Shown: positions 35,772-47,360 of the stretch, one piece after another | Position numbering within the stretch: the first letter of the stretch is position 1 | Layout: each line of letters starts with the position of its first letter | NCBI GenBank assembly: GCA_030077755.1 | Contig: JAQJZZ010000015.1 | Coordinates: 930,001-994,000, forward strand | DNA from: Filosporella fistucella | Taxonomy: Eukaryota; Ascomycota; Leotiomycetes; Helotiales | Reading direction: 5' to 3' | DNA: 64,000 nt | The notes under the pieces: generated by a model | What the model saw: the letters and a program-made list of their open reading frames with translations, nothing else | Told to the model about the DNA's origin: nothing | Databases searched by the model: none | Program-made: the position numbers and the translations under genes

Positions 35772-37233
35772 ATGGACAAATTAATCCTGAGCGTCCTGGT
35801 CACCGTCATCATCGCTGTCACCATCAAACATCTCTTCTTTCCCAGCATGGAGCATCCTACCGCCTTCGATCCTTTACGATGTGCTACACTTCACAATCAA
35901 ATTGTTGAGTTCATCAAGCCTATTGCTACTGCTGAACCATACAATAACATTATCACGCGCAACTTCTTCGCTGCTTTGGGTCCACCGTCTCAGGCCTTGA
36001 GACAGAGATTGACGAGAGACATGATTTTATTTTTGGAGAACATAGATATCCCAGTCGCGCCAGAAGGAAGTCAGCAAATTCGTTTCGCTCCCTTCCTTGG
36101 CTTTCCGACTCACTGGATGTTTGATCAACTTGTTTGTCTTCCTTGGGATGGCCTTGAGGATAGGAGAGTCATTACCCTTTACGGATGTAAGCCTCATGAA
36201 AATCAACAATTTCTCATTTATTTTCCCGCTAATGATGACAGACTCTGGACAGGGGCTATTCTTTAATCTTGACACCGGTCTGTGTACATGGAACACGGAG
36301 CTTATGATCTGGCCGCAAAAATGGTATCCGCTGGAGAGAGCTCTGACTTTCTATCTCAGTCAATACGAAAACGGTAAATATGGACTTGCACACGGGGAGG
36401 ATATCATTAGATATGCAACTCATGATCTCGAGAGGAGTCTCGAAGCATATCACGTTCTCCTCTCAACAATTCAGTCCCGAATCTCAGGCAGCACCATCGG
36501 CGAACCAGGACTCGTGGATATCAAGACACTAGAAAATTTCCAAATCACACGCTTCCGACGAGATTTCCTAACTCAAGCAAAGAAACCAAGTTTCGAATTC
36601 ATTGCCCCAGGGATACGCATTCCTACTACAGCTTGGCTAGATGAGCTATTGACGGCTAATCTTGGAAGTGAGAGATATCATCAGGTGCGAGAAGAAAATC
36701 ATCGTCTAGTAGTCCCGGATGACGATGAAGAAGCGGATGCTAAGACTTACGATTGCGATCCATTCCCTCTATTTCCTGGCCCGATAATAACATCTATCTC
36801 ACCTGCATTCGCCGGCCCCGATAGAGCAGGCAAAATGATAGTCGGTCGCACAAGCGGTCTCTATCTGTGGCCCGAATGGCCAATCTCAATCGATCATGTC
36901 AAACTCATCCTCCCTTTTCCTCTAGGCCAAAATAGCACTATCGAAAGGGGAAACCCAGACCTTAGTCCGGAAGCATTACATGAGAAGCCGGTCTATGAAG
37001 ATAGAATTGGAAATGATGTTTTGTATCAACATGGCCATTGTCCGTTTAATCTGCCACACCCGGCAAAGCTCTTTACTGTCTTGAGGAATTGGCAGAGGAT
37101 GGTAGAGAGTGGGAGATGGCAGGTTGATGACCATGGTGTTATGGGTGGGATTGAAGTCTTCAGGGAGGCCGATACAGAGGAAGGCAAAGAGGGGTATATA
37201 TTGGGTGCTTGTGAGGATAGGGAGAGGGAGTGA
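35772..37233 (+). CDS. membrane-anchored protein of unknown function, 468 aa
   Basis: Two exons, 35772-36186 and 36242-37233, separated by a 55-nt intron (GTAAGC...GACAG); the splice restores the frame from CTTTACGGAT into ACTCTGGACAG (LYGYSGQG). The N-terminus MDKLILSVLVTVIIAVTIKH is a signal anchor, after which the protein is soluble and acidic, with no cysteine-rich or repeated part. Trp- and Pro-rich phrases (TGLYLWPEWPISIDHVKLIL style) suggest a folded domain, but I recognise no family. The start is the first in-frame ATG; a TTG-begun extension was discarded. Intact and probably expressed; function unknown. Confidence 0.75.
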
Positions 37234-37858
37234 GGTAGCGATCCAAAGTGCGTTACTGATCTGTGGTTCACACAGCTGGGAATACTTCATCACATACGAC
37301 TGAAGGAAAGAAGTAAAGAAATTTCTTGTGCCTTATTCCAGGCTATTTTCTCCAAGCCAATTTTGCAGGTCCGTGAAATTAACACCTCAAACTATTTTCA
37401 TTTAGAATGCCAGTCCGAAGAACTTGCACGCCTTTTTGCTCTCACTATGGACAGGCCATTGTTTCAAGTCGATATAGGAATTACTGGATATTGTGTCAGA
37501 GTTGTTGAACCAACCAAGGCTGCCAAGAAATCTGATGATACATGTCCGCATAAATTTTCTGGCTCGGCGATCAAAGTGTGAGGATCTGATTTCAAGCGAA
37601 TCGTGTGTAAATATAGAAGATGTTTCTTTGGTATTTATCAAGTGATTTTACATCTAGTCTGACCAGCCATATATCATACGTCCTTGTATTCCATCTTCAC
37701 GTAGGAGCTTGCGGACCAAAAACGGTCTTCAGTTCACACATCAGCCTACTTCGTAGCCCTCTCTACCGGCTTCGTAGCCGCGGTAACAGACAGAGAAGGT
37801 CTAGCTTCGGTCTTATCTATCTTGATAGTAGCTTCCACAGTTGGGACCGTCTCGGCCA
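37234..37858. other. intergenic between convergent genes
   Basis: No supported gene. A short direct repeat, CTTCGTAGCC twice around 37750-37780, is the only oddity. Confidence 0.45.
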
Positions 37859-39395
37859 TCACAGTGGTCGGGCCTCAGGGGCGTCTTGTGCGTAGTACTC
37901 CTTGCCAGTGCAATCATAGTAGCCGTGCCCATCATAACAGACATAGTAATTCAAATCTTCAAATGCAGTATCGTATCCGACTTCTTCCTCATCTCTCTCC
38001 AAGAAAGCTGCAGTATTGATGCTTGTCGGGAAACCGGGATTACGAGCATTTGGGTCGTCCCTGTCTGTATAATAAAGCAGCCTTCCGTGTTGACTCATAT
38101 CAGAGGGTAAACTCGAGTTTGTTGGGAATTCTACTCACAATCCTGTCGCGCCAGACCTTACCTAGTGAAAAGAGGATCAGATGCATGGAGTCGGAAGCCT
38201 TGATCGGAGATGGTGGTCGTTACCCCTGCTTTAGTCATTTTGGCATAACATTGATGTTCAAATGTGGAATCAAACTAAGCGTATCAGATTTGTAACTTTG
38301 CTCCCTTGAGAATCGCACTTACTCCGTATTTGCAAATGAAGCTATTGAGATTACCACGACCGCCACCAGCGGGTAGGGGCCCATTTTTCCAAGTTACGGG
38401 TAGCTTATTTGTTTTCATGACTGACATGCATGGATTGATGATGGAAGCGGTGATGAACCGCATCCAGTCAGCGCCTGTAACCTGTCATTCCTCGGTCAAA
38501 ATGAACGGCATTGCAAAGGTCTTACCTTTGAGCCCGTTCTCCACACCGTCCACCTGTCGAACGACTTGAAGAGACCCTGCTTCCTCTAGACTATCCATAG
38601 GGAATTCTTCGGCTTCGCACCAATATCTTCCATAATATCCATTCGCCAGCCATGAGTGATAATTCTTGTAATGTTGGGGACCCATTGAGCCTTCCATCGT
38701 CCATTTCAATTTGGGGCAGGATAGTGGAATACACTTGTTGCTGGACTGATAAGTTGCTGCTCCAGAGCATAACGCTGGTTATCCCAGACCTGGACGAATG
38801 TTAGAGAACTCATGGGCATGGAAGACGTATTGCATTACTTGATCAAATCCAACTCCATATACGCACGTATAGGTGACTTTGCAAGTTGCCCCTTTGGTAT
38901 AAGTGGCCTTCGTGTAATGGTTTGGCATCGAGGTTATGATGGCTCCACCAATCGACTGTCCAATTGTGCTAGTATGGCCCAACCATGAAATTACTGAGGA
39001 TCCCACTCCAGCAACTAAGATTGCCACGCAAGCAGCAATTATACCGGGAATCAGACCAGATTCAACAGCTGCTGCTATCCAGCCAACTATGGGAATCAAT
39101 AATTCAGCTGCAATCAATGGTGCGAAGAAAGCCATGATTGCGGCAGTGCAGGATGCTGTAATGACACCGACTGGACCTCTGCTCATTCCTGATTTATTCT
39201 GAATGACGCGGGGCGGCGCCATTCCTCGTTGGACCAACGTACTCCCAGATGGCCTGTAGCATGAGCAACATAGGTTCTGTACACCACCATTGCAGGTTAG
39301 ATCTCTGAGATACTGTTCAGCCGGAAGGTGATAATAAGAGTTGGTCCCTTGAGCAGCAGATAATTCTTCCGAATTGCAGCCTTAGTAGCATTGCA
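37859..39395 (-). pseudogene. C-terminal part of a killer-toxin-like (subgroup C) chitinase, headless and probably disabled
   Basis: The minus strand encodes only what follows the GH18 domain in large fungal killer-toxin-like chitinases. There is a Cys motif CNGGVQNLCC near 39275, then a hydrophobic helical stretch ending LIPIVGWIAAAVESGL (about 39070). Next comes a DNQRYALEQQ block near 38775, and an EEFPMDSLEE...ENGLKG block near 38550 that resembles the metal-site region of NucA/NucB-type nucleases. A tyrosine-rich tail ends at 37859. Exon boundaries at 38839/38789, 38526/38474, 38323/38274 and 38162/38093 fit splice rules. Between 38740 and 38670 the best family reading meets a TGA and then a frame change; a 44-nt intron could bypass both, so disablement is likely but not certain. 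No LysM, chitin-binding or GH18 sequence lies upstream; similarity ends at about 39395, at an AT-rich stretch. Confidence 0.6.
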
Positions 39396-40127
39396 ACCAA
39401 AACTATTTTTGTGATACACCTATCCCTTACCCAGAACCCTAAGAGCAACGGCCCGTAGAGCAACCGTTACATAGCTTTAAATAAAGTAACTTTTCTATTC
39501 TTGCTCATATATTACTAAATGATATAAAGTTGCGTCTAGCGTATTCAATTTGTTATGAAAATTTTGAGAGAATAACTTAATAAGCTCTATGTAAATGAAG
39601 CCTAGCTAAATCCATGTCTGGCAACTTTATAAAGCGCATAAAGTCTGTCCCTGCGTGTCGAAATGCTTTTCGTCATGTGACGCCACACCTCTTACCCACT
39701 AGGTTACTACACTGTGATGAGCCACGCCTCTGTATATATAGGTCCAGTCTATTAGATAGTTGAAGTGATTACCACTTCTTCTTCCTATTCTCAATTGCGT
39801 TTCGGCACGCGGGAACAGATGTCAATCTATAGTTTGGGACGCTATGTAGCAGTAATAGTAACACGACACCTCGATGGGCTCATCGATGTGAAGGGCAACA
39901 CTGTGTGGCCTGTGTAGGCAGACTTCCGTGACTCCGAAGACAAGCATTGGATTAAATTTCTTCTCCCTTGATCATGTCAATGCTTTCACGAATGATCAGA
40001 ATCGCGCTTGAGAATCCCATCAAATTCTGAGGCGAATCGGTAAAATTCCGACTCCTTTAGACACTATTCTGGACGTACAGACCAATAGTTTAACCACAAG
40101 ATTAATCATTTACAACCACAAGATCAA
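39396..40127. other. AT-rich intergenic region
   Basis: From 39470 to 39640 the sequence is strongly AT-rich with no open frame, followed by a TATATATAGG box at about 39735 in front of nothing recognisable. Compatible with repeat remains at the breakpoint of the chitinase fragment. Confidence 0.45.
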
Positions 40128-41948
40128 TCATTTACACTTCCAACTGGTCTCCTTGGTAGGGTCACCCTTCCCGTTATAAACATTCCTTCTCGGGTATCTG
40201 CAATGATCTCTCACAAATTCGACCCCCAGAGACGCCGTGTCGTTGACATATTTGGTGCCTCTAATCGTCTCTGGTGCCGCGCCATTCTCAACCCAATCCA
40301 CCAAGCGCATCAAGACATTGTCTTGGCTCGTAAGCACCGACGTGCCCACGGTAGTTTGGCCAATCTTCCAGGCCCCGGGTCCACCACTACAATGGCCCAT
40401 GCCCGCAATCCTAAAGTAACGATAGAATTGGTCTAGTTGTGCGGGTGATTGGCGCATAGTCTTGCTAACTAAGTTGTAGTACCTTGCACTATTGTCTGAA
40501 GTGATTACCGGATCTTGCATGCCATGGTAATGCAATATTTTACCACCAGCAGACTGGAAGGACGAGAGATCGCTTTTCCAAGTCTTAATATTGGAGGGAT
40601 TTTTCTTGTCTGCGTATGCAATGTCCGCTAAACTCATCGTTGCAGAATCCCAGTTTGGGTTCCCAAAGATTGCATATGCATACCAGTCCTGTCACGAATA
40701 GTGAGTTGAGACAGTCCGAATTCGCAGCAGGCTAGTTGACTTACTGTGAATGGGGAGGGGAGGCCACCATAATAGAACCCTGCTGCACCCAGCTCACTCC
40801 CTGGTTGCATGCGGGGATACACTAAAGACCCATCCTGCCCATATAAACCGCTGAATACTTTCGTCACTGTGTCTACCTGTGCACTGGTAAGGCATCCCGT
40901 GCTATCTGTATGTGCACATAGCAATGCTGAAGCATTAAAATTGCAGAGACTTGGATCCTCGAGGATGCCATCCTTCAGACCATCAAGTCCATCACATTGG
41001 TTTAGCACCTCAGTGTGGACTTTCGTCCAGAGTGGTATGGGAAGAAAGTTCGCCGAAGTGTTAGTTCCTGTAAGGAGGTAAAAGTGGTTAGACCATGCAT
41101 TTAAGTTGTTGAAGTCCAAAGCGGGTGCGCCAGCTACAACGCCATCGAAGTCATGTGGGAAATCCTGGACAGATTTGAATCCTTGACGACCTCCGGTTGA
41201 ACAGCCGAGATAGTACGATTTTTTGTGTTTGGTGCCGTAGAATTGTTTCGTAATTTGCTTCCCTACGACTACGCCAGTGTGGATTCTGGTTAGAGAAATT
41301 TGGTTAGCTATCGCTGGGGATAATTAAAAGGAATAAATGGAATGGGAACCATACGATCTATAGGCAAAATCGGCAAGGACTTCAGGACTGTTCAGGAACG
41401 CCTTTCCTGACCTGCCATCATGGCCATTATTTGCGCCGACTGCTGCAAAGCCCTGACCAGTTGTATACGCCATGTCTTCGAATTGAATGCCTATCATCAA
41501 GAACAACATCAGACTCCACCTAGAAAATTGATTACGTCAATATTAGATAGATAGGAGACTTACATCCTCCCAATCCACCATTTCCAGTACTCAGAAAGCG
41601 TCCCGTCCAGTCCTTTGGAAGCCAGGATTCGAGGACAATACCGCTCGCATTCGATGTTGATACATTCATGTTCACCCTACAAAGGTCGCTGAACACAGCT
41701 TGGGAAGGGCGGGTACAAGATGGATCGGCATTAGGGAATGTGAGATTCGTCCCGGCAGGAACATATTCCGCGAAGTTGACTGTAACGTTCTCGATGGAGA
41801 TTGACTTTGCCAGGGCAGCGCATGAAGCATTGAAGCTGTGTACAGAAACCCCGGAAAATTTGTACGGAGCTGGAGCAGAGGTAGGCGTCGATGTACTAGC
41901 GCGTACGAAGAGGACGGCAACAAAGGTAGAAAGAGCAACGAGACCCAT
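40128..41948 (-). CDS. secreted tannase/feruloyl esterase family protein, paralogue 2
   Basis: Second tannase-family esterase, 540 aa, in four exons: 41948-41564, 41490-41355, 41285-40745 and 40688-40128; introns of 73, 69 and 56 nt, all in phase. An N-terminal signal segment (MGLVALSTFVAVLFVRAS) precedes a Pro/Thr stretch. The catalytic residues are Ser203 in GCSTGGRQG, Asp413 in HYHGMQDP and His453 in AGMGHCSGG, with Cys202 and Cys454 forming the CS-D-HC bridge. Overall it is clearly homologous to the gene at 13342-15022 (for example RFLSTGNGGLGGC, HTGVVVGKQI, DFDGVVAGAPA), but none of its introns is at the position of that gene's intron. Expected to act outside the cell on phenolic esters of plant material. 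Intact. Confidence 0.94.
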
Positions 41949-44900
41949 TTTGTGCTGTCTAGATGAATAGAGGGATGAGAAGCTGAGAATACTACGAACA
42001 TTTATAGGAAAACGGCCTCAAATTATACTTGCTCGACCTTCTGATGAAGGGAGGGGAAATTTCCCTTCCACACGCCGCCCGAAGATGTTCCACAACAAGA
42101 TTTGACTCTTACTCTCTACTATCAGACACAGACCCGTGAGTCCAGGGTAGTGACGAGGATGCATCATCTGCGGAGAGGCTGGGGTTCATCGGGACGAAAG
42201 CTTATTTTAGTTAGACATAGCAAAATCCGCAAGGTTGTCGGACATGATATTGAGTTCGGATGGTTTACCCCTACGATTTCTTAGAGCCGAGATGAACGCT
42301 TCTTGTTAACTTTCGACGCCTCCTCGCTCACGACTGGTGATTGCCCTGGCCCTTGTGGATAAATCTTTTACCGTCTGCATGACATGACCGGAGGTGAAAG
42401 TTACCACCAGTATACGGTCCTTGAAGAAAGTATAGTATAGCATGATCGACGTTGAAGACGTTGTGGGGTCGGGATGGAGAAGAGCAGTAGTTTGCAGATG
42501 CCCAATTGTCCTAGATTATCGCTGTGGAGTATCTGCTCATAAATCCTCCGAGACATGCGCACTCCCCCTTCCCTCACACGCATGCCCTAGTATCTCCACT
42601 TCAAAAGCATGTGTGCTAATACAGGATCTTGAGTCTGTCTTCTGATTTAACCCGTTCGCTTTTTTAGGTAAATACGGTGCCCTGGAGTCTATAAAAATGA
42701 CGGTATTCAAACGTTCGTCCCTTCTCCCTAAAGATAGCAATTAGCGCTCATGCTTGAACCTAGTGCGAGGCTTCCCCACTTGTGTTTGTTCTTTTGATAT
42801 CAATCGGCAAACTGGTTATGGAGGTGCATGCCGTAAAAGTGTGCAACGCAACGCAACCCAAGGATGTGAGACATATACTGTACAAGTTCTTGAGCTAAAT
42901 GCCATCGAAATGGTGCCGTGATTTTACCTTTACAATACGGCTCATTAGATCGGCACTTTGTCCTCGATGTGGGACGGGTATAAACACAACCGAGGCAACT
43001 ACTTATACTTGAGCGGAAATGCAAGTTGCGGGAGTGATTACTCATATAACATGAAAAGCCAAAAACGGTCAGCGAGCTTTGGCGCAAGTGGCGAACGTTG
43101 TCTATGTGTTGAAGACGACATGGCCCGGGCAGAAACTGTGCAGAAGGAAGATACTGTGGTAGTGCTTGGATATGTGGGACGCGGAGGTGTTGTATTTGTA
43201 CGGGCCAAACCATTGTAACTTTGCTCCTAGCAGATTCTTTATAACGAGGGTATCTTAACAAATCAGAGAACCAGATTCAACCAAGTATTACGGCTATCAA
43301 GATTAAAAAACTCCAGGAGTTGTTACAAATATTACCACTGCTAGAGAGTACAACATGGCCACCTTCTGCCAGCTGCTGGGGTAGTGAGTGAGTCCTTGGC
43401 ATGCGGGGGATCCGGGGATCTTGACAAGACTCCCCATCGCCAAGAAAGGGCGCTTGCACGACGGAGAAAATAATCAAATCAACCGGTAGCGATACTCAAT
43501 GACCAAGCTCAATCTCAATGATAAAGCGCCTTCTCTAATGTATATTGGGAAAATTTTAAAGATGTTTACGCAATATTAAAATAAGAATGAAGTTGCAGAG
43601 GAGCAGGAGTGAAGTGCAGTTCAGCCTTATGGAACCACGTCTCTCTGCTAAATAAGCTTTACTAGGATGATAACAAGGGCTCTACCAACTGATGTCGTTT
43701 AGCCAAGACCTTGCACCTGAGGAGAATCACGTGTGCTTTTTTATTTCATTAGCTAGCCTATATTATGCATCGTTCATAGACTATTAAAAATTAACTGTAT
43801 TTATTTTTATATAATTATATTCAATAATAACTTTAATCATAAAAAGATTTATTTTAATTATTGCTCTTCTTATAATTATCTTTATCACTAGAATACTAAT
43901 AACCAAAAATTAGTGACTGAAAAAAGGCTGGGAAGAAAAAAGAGATTATTAAGTTTAACATTATAATAGAACTGTGTTATTCAACGGATTTTAAATTTGA
44001 CAATTGGGTCTTAATTCTGTTCACACTAGCAGCATAATTCCGAACACCTTTCTAACGTTTGAACAAACTCCATGTCTGCAGTTTACAAAATGCGTCGCCT
44101 TCACTTAATATCCTGTAACAACTTACTCTTACTCACTAAATCTGACGCAACCTCTGTCATAGGGGCATTTGCCATCAGGTCAAACACACTAACTTCCACC
44201 GCGATCTCCTTCGCAATCCAATTCCGTAAGAAACGGGTGGAAAACCAAGAACAGGTGATTTTTAGTGGGCATTTGAGAGGTTGCTTAGTACTTTGAGTGT
44301 GAGAATGAGGCTCAGAAGGTTTTTTTACACAATAGGGAATTGATACAGGTAAGAATCAGTGCACTGGACTGAACCCGAAGCATGTGCTGTTACGAGTCAA
44401 GAATTGGATATCTTGAAGATTATCTTTATGATTTTTGAGTTTGACTTATTCAGGAACCACAACTGCACCGTAATGTGGCACTTCACTGAATCAGCGTACT
44501 AATTTAAGTACTTGGAGAGTTTAGTAGGTCTACTTTGATTGATTATCGCTGATAGTTCCGATGGTTTCTGGATCAATCTGTCCCCTACCTATCACGAGTA
44601 TACTCTCGATGCTTCGTCTACTTGACAACGATCGAAAAGTGAATCCTGATTCAGTAGAGTTACAACGGTGAGGGTGCCAGTGAACTGCTAAGCAAAACGA
44701 CAATGCATAGGTTCTATCGGTCATTCGCTGTATTGGAGATGGACCGAGTGAAGAGGTCAAGCCTCCGACTCTCTCCTACTTTCATCCGAACTTCGCTTCA
44801 TAATCCCACACTGGTTTGGTCTTTGCGTAGCAGAATGCTAGCTCCGGACTCAAACCTCTTGACAGGTCCGAGAAATGAATACGGTAACTGAATGCTGCTC

Positions 44901-45141
44901 ATCATACGGACAGATCTCCATATAAATACAGTTCGTCCCTAGTCATGTGCAAGACACATGACTCATCTCATACTATTATATTAAGAATTATTTCTCTCCT
45001 TTCCACATGGGTTGGAGTCTTGACTTGTGGAAATATTGCGTGCTCTGGTATTTAGAAGACTATGATCTTTTTAAGAAGATTCTCAGGTAAGGCAGATCAC
45101 GTGCTCCTGAATCTCGGCCTAACTCATCAGATCATAGTGAC
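41949..45141. other. long intergenic region with an AT-rich island
   Basis: No supported gene in 3.2 kb. Overlapping frames at 42800-43261 (minus) and 42958-43218 (plus) have no domain and exclude each other. The stretch 43740-43990 is extremely AT-rich and without frames, suggesting decayed repeat DNA. The left end holds the promoter of the esterase gene. Confidence 0.45.
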
Positions 45142-46210
45142 TCAAAATGCCTCAACCAAAGTCCTGTCAGTGAGTGTAGCTTCCGGGACATCATCCAGCA
45201 CATCCTGGAACTCGACCCACCCCTTCATCTTCTCCAGCACATGCTGTCCATACACCACCTTGTCCCCCTCCAAGCTCTCAACAATACAATGTATCCCCGG
45301 CTCGAAGAAAAACGGTACTGAATATCTACTCCTCCCTTCCTCTCCCTCCTTCGCTGAAGACCGTACACGATGGTATGTGGCGATCCATCTGTTGCCACTG
45401 ACCTTTGCCATCAAATCACCAATGTTCACTACCATGCTACCTGAGACATACGGAGCAGGTATCCATTCTCCATCACTGTTGCGAACCTCGAGACCGCCGG
45501 TCTTGTCTTGGTGTAGTAATGTGAGGATACCAGAGTCAGTATGAGGTGTACATATTAATTCTTGCTGCCGGGATGAGGGAACCGGAGGGTAGTGAAGTAG
45601 CCGCAACGTACTCAGGGAGTCAGTAAGGTAATGGTCGAAAAATGTACTTGATTTGCCAAGGGATACTGCAAGAAGGGACAGAAGACGGGCTGAGAGTGAC
45701 TGCAGCTCTGTATGTAGAGTCTCACAGCGAGTGCGAAATGATGGACGTGAAGGATGGAAAACATTGGGTTCAGTAAGGTCAAATTTGGGACCTGTGAACG
45801 GGGAGGTTGTGGATCGTGTCGATGGCGTGCCAAGCTCGAAGCCTTCTTTGAGATTATCAGCCCCAGGAGTAGGTGGGAAATACCTACATCAAACGGTCAG
45901 CTAATGGGCGGAATGTTTGTAAAGGTTCTTACCCTCGATATGTGTTTTTGTTGCTCTTGACAAATGTTCTCTTTGCAAGTTTCATCCGTTCGTCCATCGG
46001 CAACCCATCTACGCCGAAAAAATCATCGCAAAGACCAAAGACATCATCATGGGTATATGTCAGAGGCAAATCAGTGAGATATGCAAAGCCAGTAGTGGAA
46101 AAGACTTCATCCAAACGTGACGAAAGTGCTGCGAGGTCTTCTGGCTGAGGAGATGGGGAGGAGAGCACAGAGAGAGAAACAATCGGGAGAGATGAGAAAG
46201 AAGTCGACAT
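45142..46210 (-). CDS. 2-oxoglutarate/Fe(II)-dependent oxygenase (isopenicillin N synthase-like)
   Basis: Non-haem iron dioxygenase, 339 aa, from exons 46210-45933 and 45883-45142 over a 49-nt intron. The N-terminal DIOX_N part begins SSLPIVSLSVLSS and includes STTGFAYLTDLPLTY and GYFPPTPGADNLKEGFELG, as in fungal IPNS-like enzymes. The jelly-roll carries the iron ligands His207 and Asp209 (CTPHTDSGILTLL) and His264 (ATYHRV), and the 2-oxoglutarate-binding Arg279 in SRYSVPFFFEPG. All key residues are present, so it should be active. The start MSTSFSSL (46210) is preferred over an in-frame ATG ten codons upstream. The substrate cannot be told; neighbours do not form a biosynthetic cluster. Confidence 0.92.
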
Positions 46211-46861
46211 TTTGAGGCTATTGAGACTTAAAGCAAGCAAAAATGGGAAACCTAAAACTCTGCGTAGGACATTTTTCTTTCCTTATAAATATCTGTGGAC
46301 CCGCCGAGCAGCTATTTCATGACATTCTGTCATGCCTACCGAACTACATCAGATGCACCTGCGACTATAAAGGTATCAAATATCCATCTTCTCCAGATAT
46401 TGACCTCCTTTGACCTCCTTATCCAGGGACCGGAGATCCTGTTACGTGTAAGCGTGTCAACGGTTCGTTGGTACTTCGCGTGTCGTTGATACTGTCCAAT
46501 GAAAGTAAAGTGGTAGCAGGTTTTGATCGTGTGCTCCATTGCCGGATGCATATGGGACTACCGGGAGCGATGTTGAATTAGGAAAAAAGATCCTTTCCTT
46601 TGGTTATTGGTTATGTTATGGAGGTGTGGAGAATGAAGAGGTTAGTTTTGGGATGACATCGAGATTGCTGAGTCAGGCATTTTAGTATCTCACGTGATAT
46701 TGCCCTGTGGCCTCTGATCTCTCATCCAACGACCTCAATACTCCAAGCCTCTTGGACCTGGGAACCAAAGATAAAGTTACAAAAAAAAAGAGGTTGTTCC
46801 TATTTATGAGCTTCCTCCATAAGCTGAATCAGCTGCCACAATCCTGGCAGCTATCCCAGCA
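46211..46861. other. intergenic, upstream of the oxygenase
   Basis: Presumed promoter of the oxygenase gene; no supported frame. Contains TTTGACCTCCTT-type short tandem duplication near 46405-46425. Confidence 0.45.
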
Positions 46862-47291
46862 ACCCTCTTCTCTAGATCACACATCCCACTTCTACTCGCT
46901 TACACCGCATTTGTGAACGCTCAAGGCGGCGTGGTAGCGAAGTCTATAAAGAGTGGGTCTACTGAAGGAGCAAAAGAAGAGGCAAGATACCTTGGTGGGA
47001 GGTGTTGTTAGTATCACTCCTAGAGATCTGGATACTACCGAATAGACAGTTTTAGAGGGCAAAATTGTCGTATATGTGAATGAGGATGTGGCGTTTAAAT
47101 TGAAGGAGGTTGAGAGCAGTAGAGGAGAGGAGGCTGAGGATGGTGGAGGGAGCGATGTCATTCATCTCGTGGCACGTAAAGGAGGAAAGAAGGGGGGATG
47201 GGGAGGCGCAGGATGTGGGGCGGAGACACTATCCTTGAGTTGGGTCTTATTGACTCTTGAGGCTGGACTTGGATTTGGTTTGCTTCTTTGA
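46862..47291 (+). pseudogene. possible broken small secreted/GPI-type protein gene
   Basis: Plus-strand pieces look like one decayed gene. A signal-like piece includes SHIPLLLAYTAFVNAQGG, runs to EARYLGGRC, then shifts frame into VSITPRDLDTTE, meets TAG (47043-47045), and continues TVLEGKIVVYVNEDVAFKLK to a hydrophobic C-terminus ETLSLSWVLLTLEAGLGFGL of GPI-signal type. No start codon and no family are recognised. Low confidence; it could be chance. Confidence 0.3.
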
Positions 47292-47360
47292 GGATTGATT
47301 CTTTGAGGATGAATCAATTGATGATGCTTTTTATACAGCATCAGTCATAGTAGATGACTC

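Noticed and set aside
38670..38740. A 44-nt intron rescuing the chitinase-tail frame
   Set aside because: Phase works, but the intron is very short and would remove sequence that itself resembles the conserved family; kept only as an alternative.
42800..43261. 153-codon minus frame and opposing 86-codon plus frame
   Set aside because: They exclude each other, and neither has a domain, signal peptide or splice partner.
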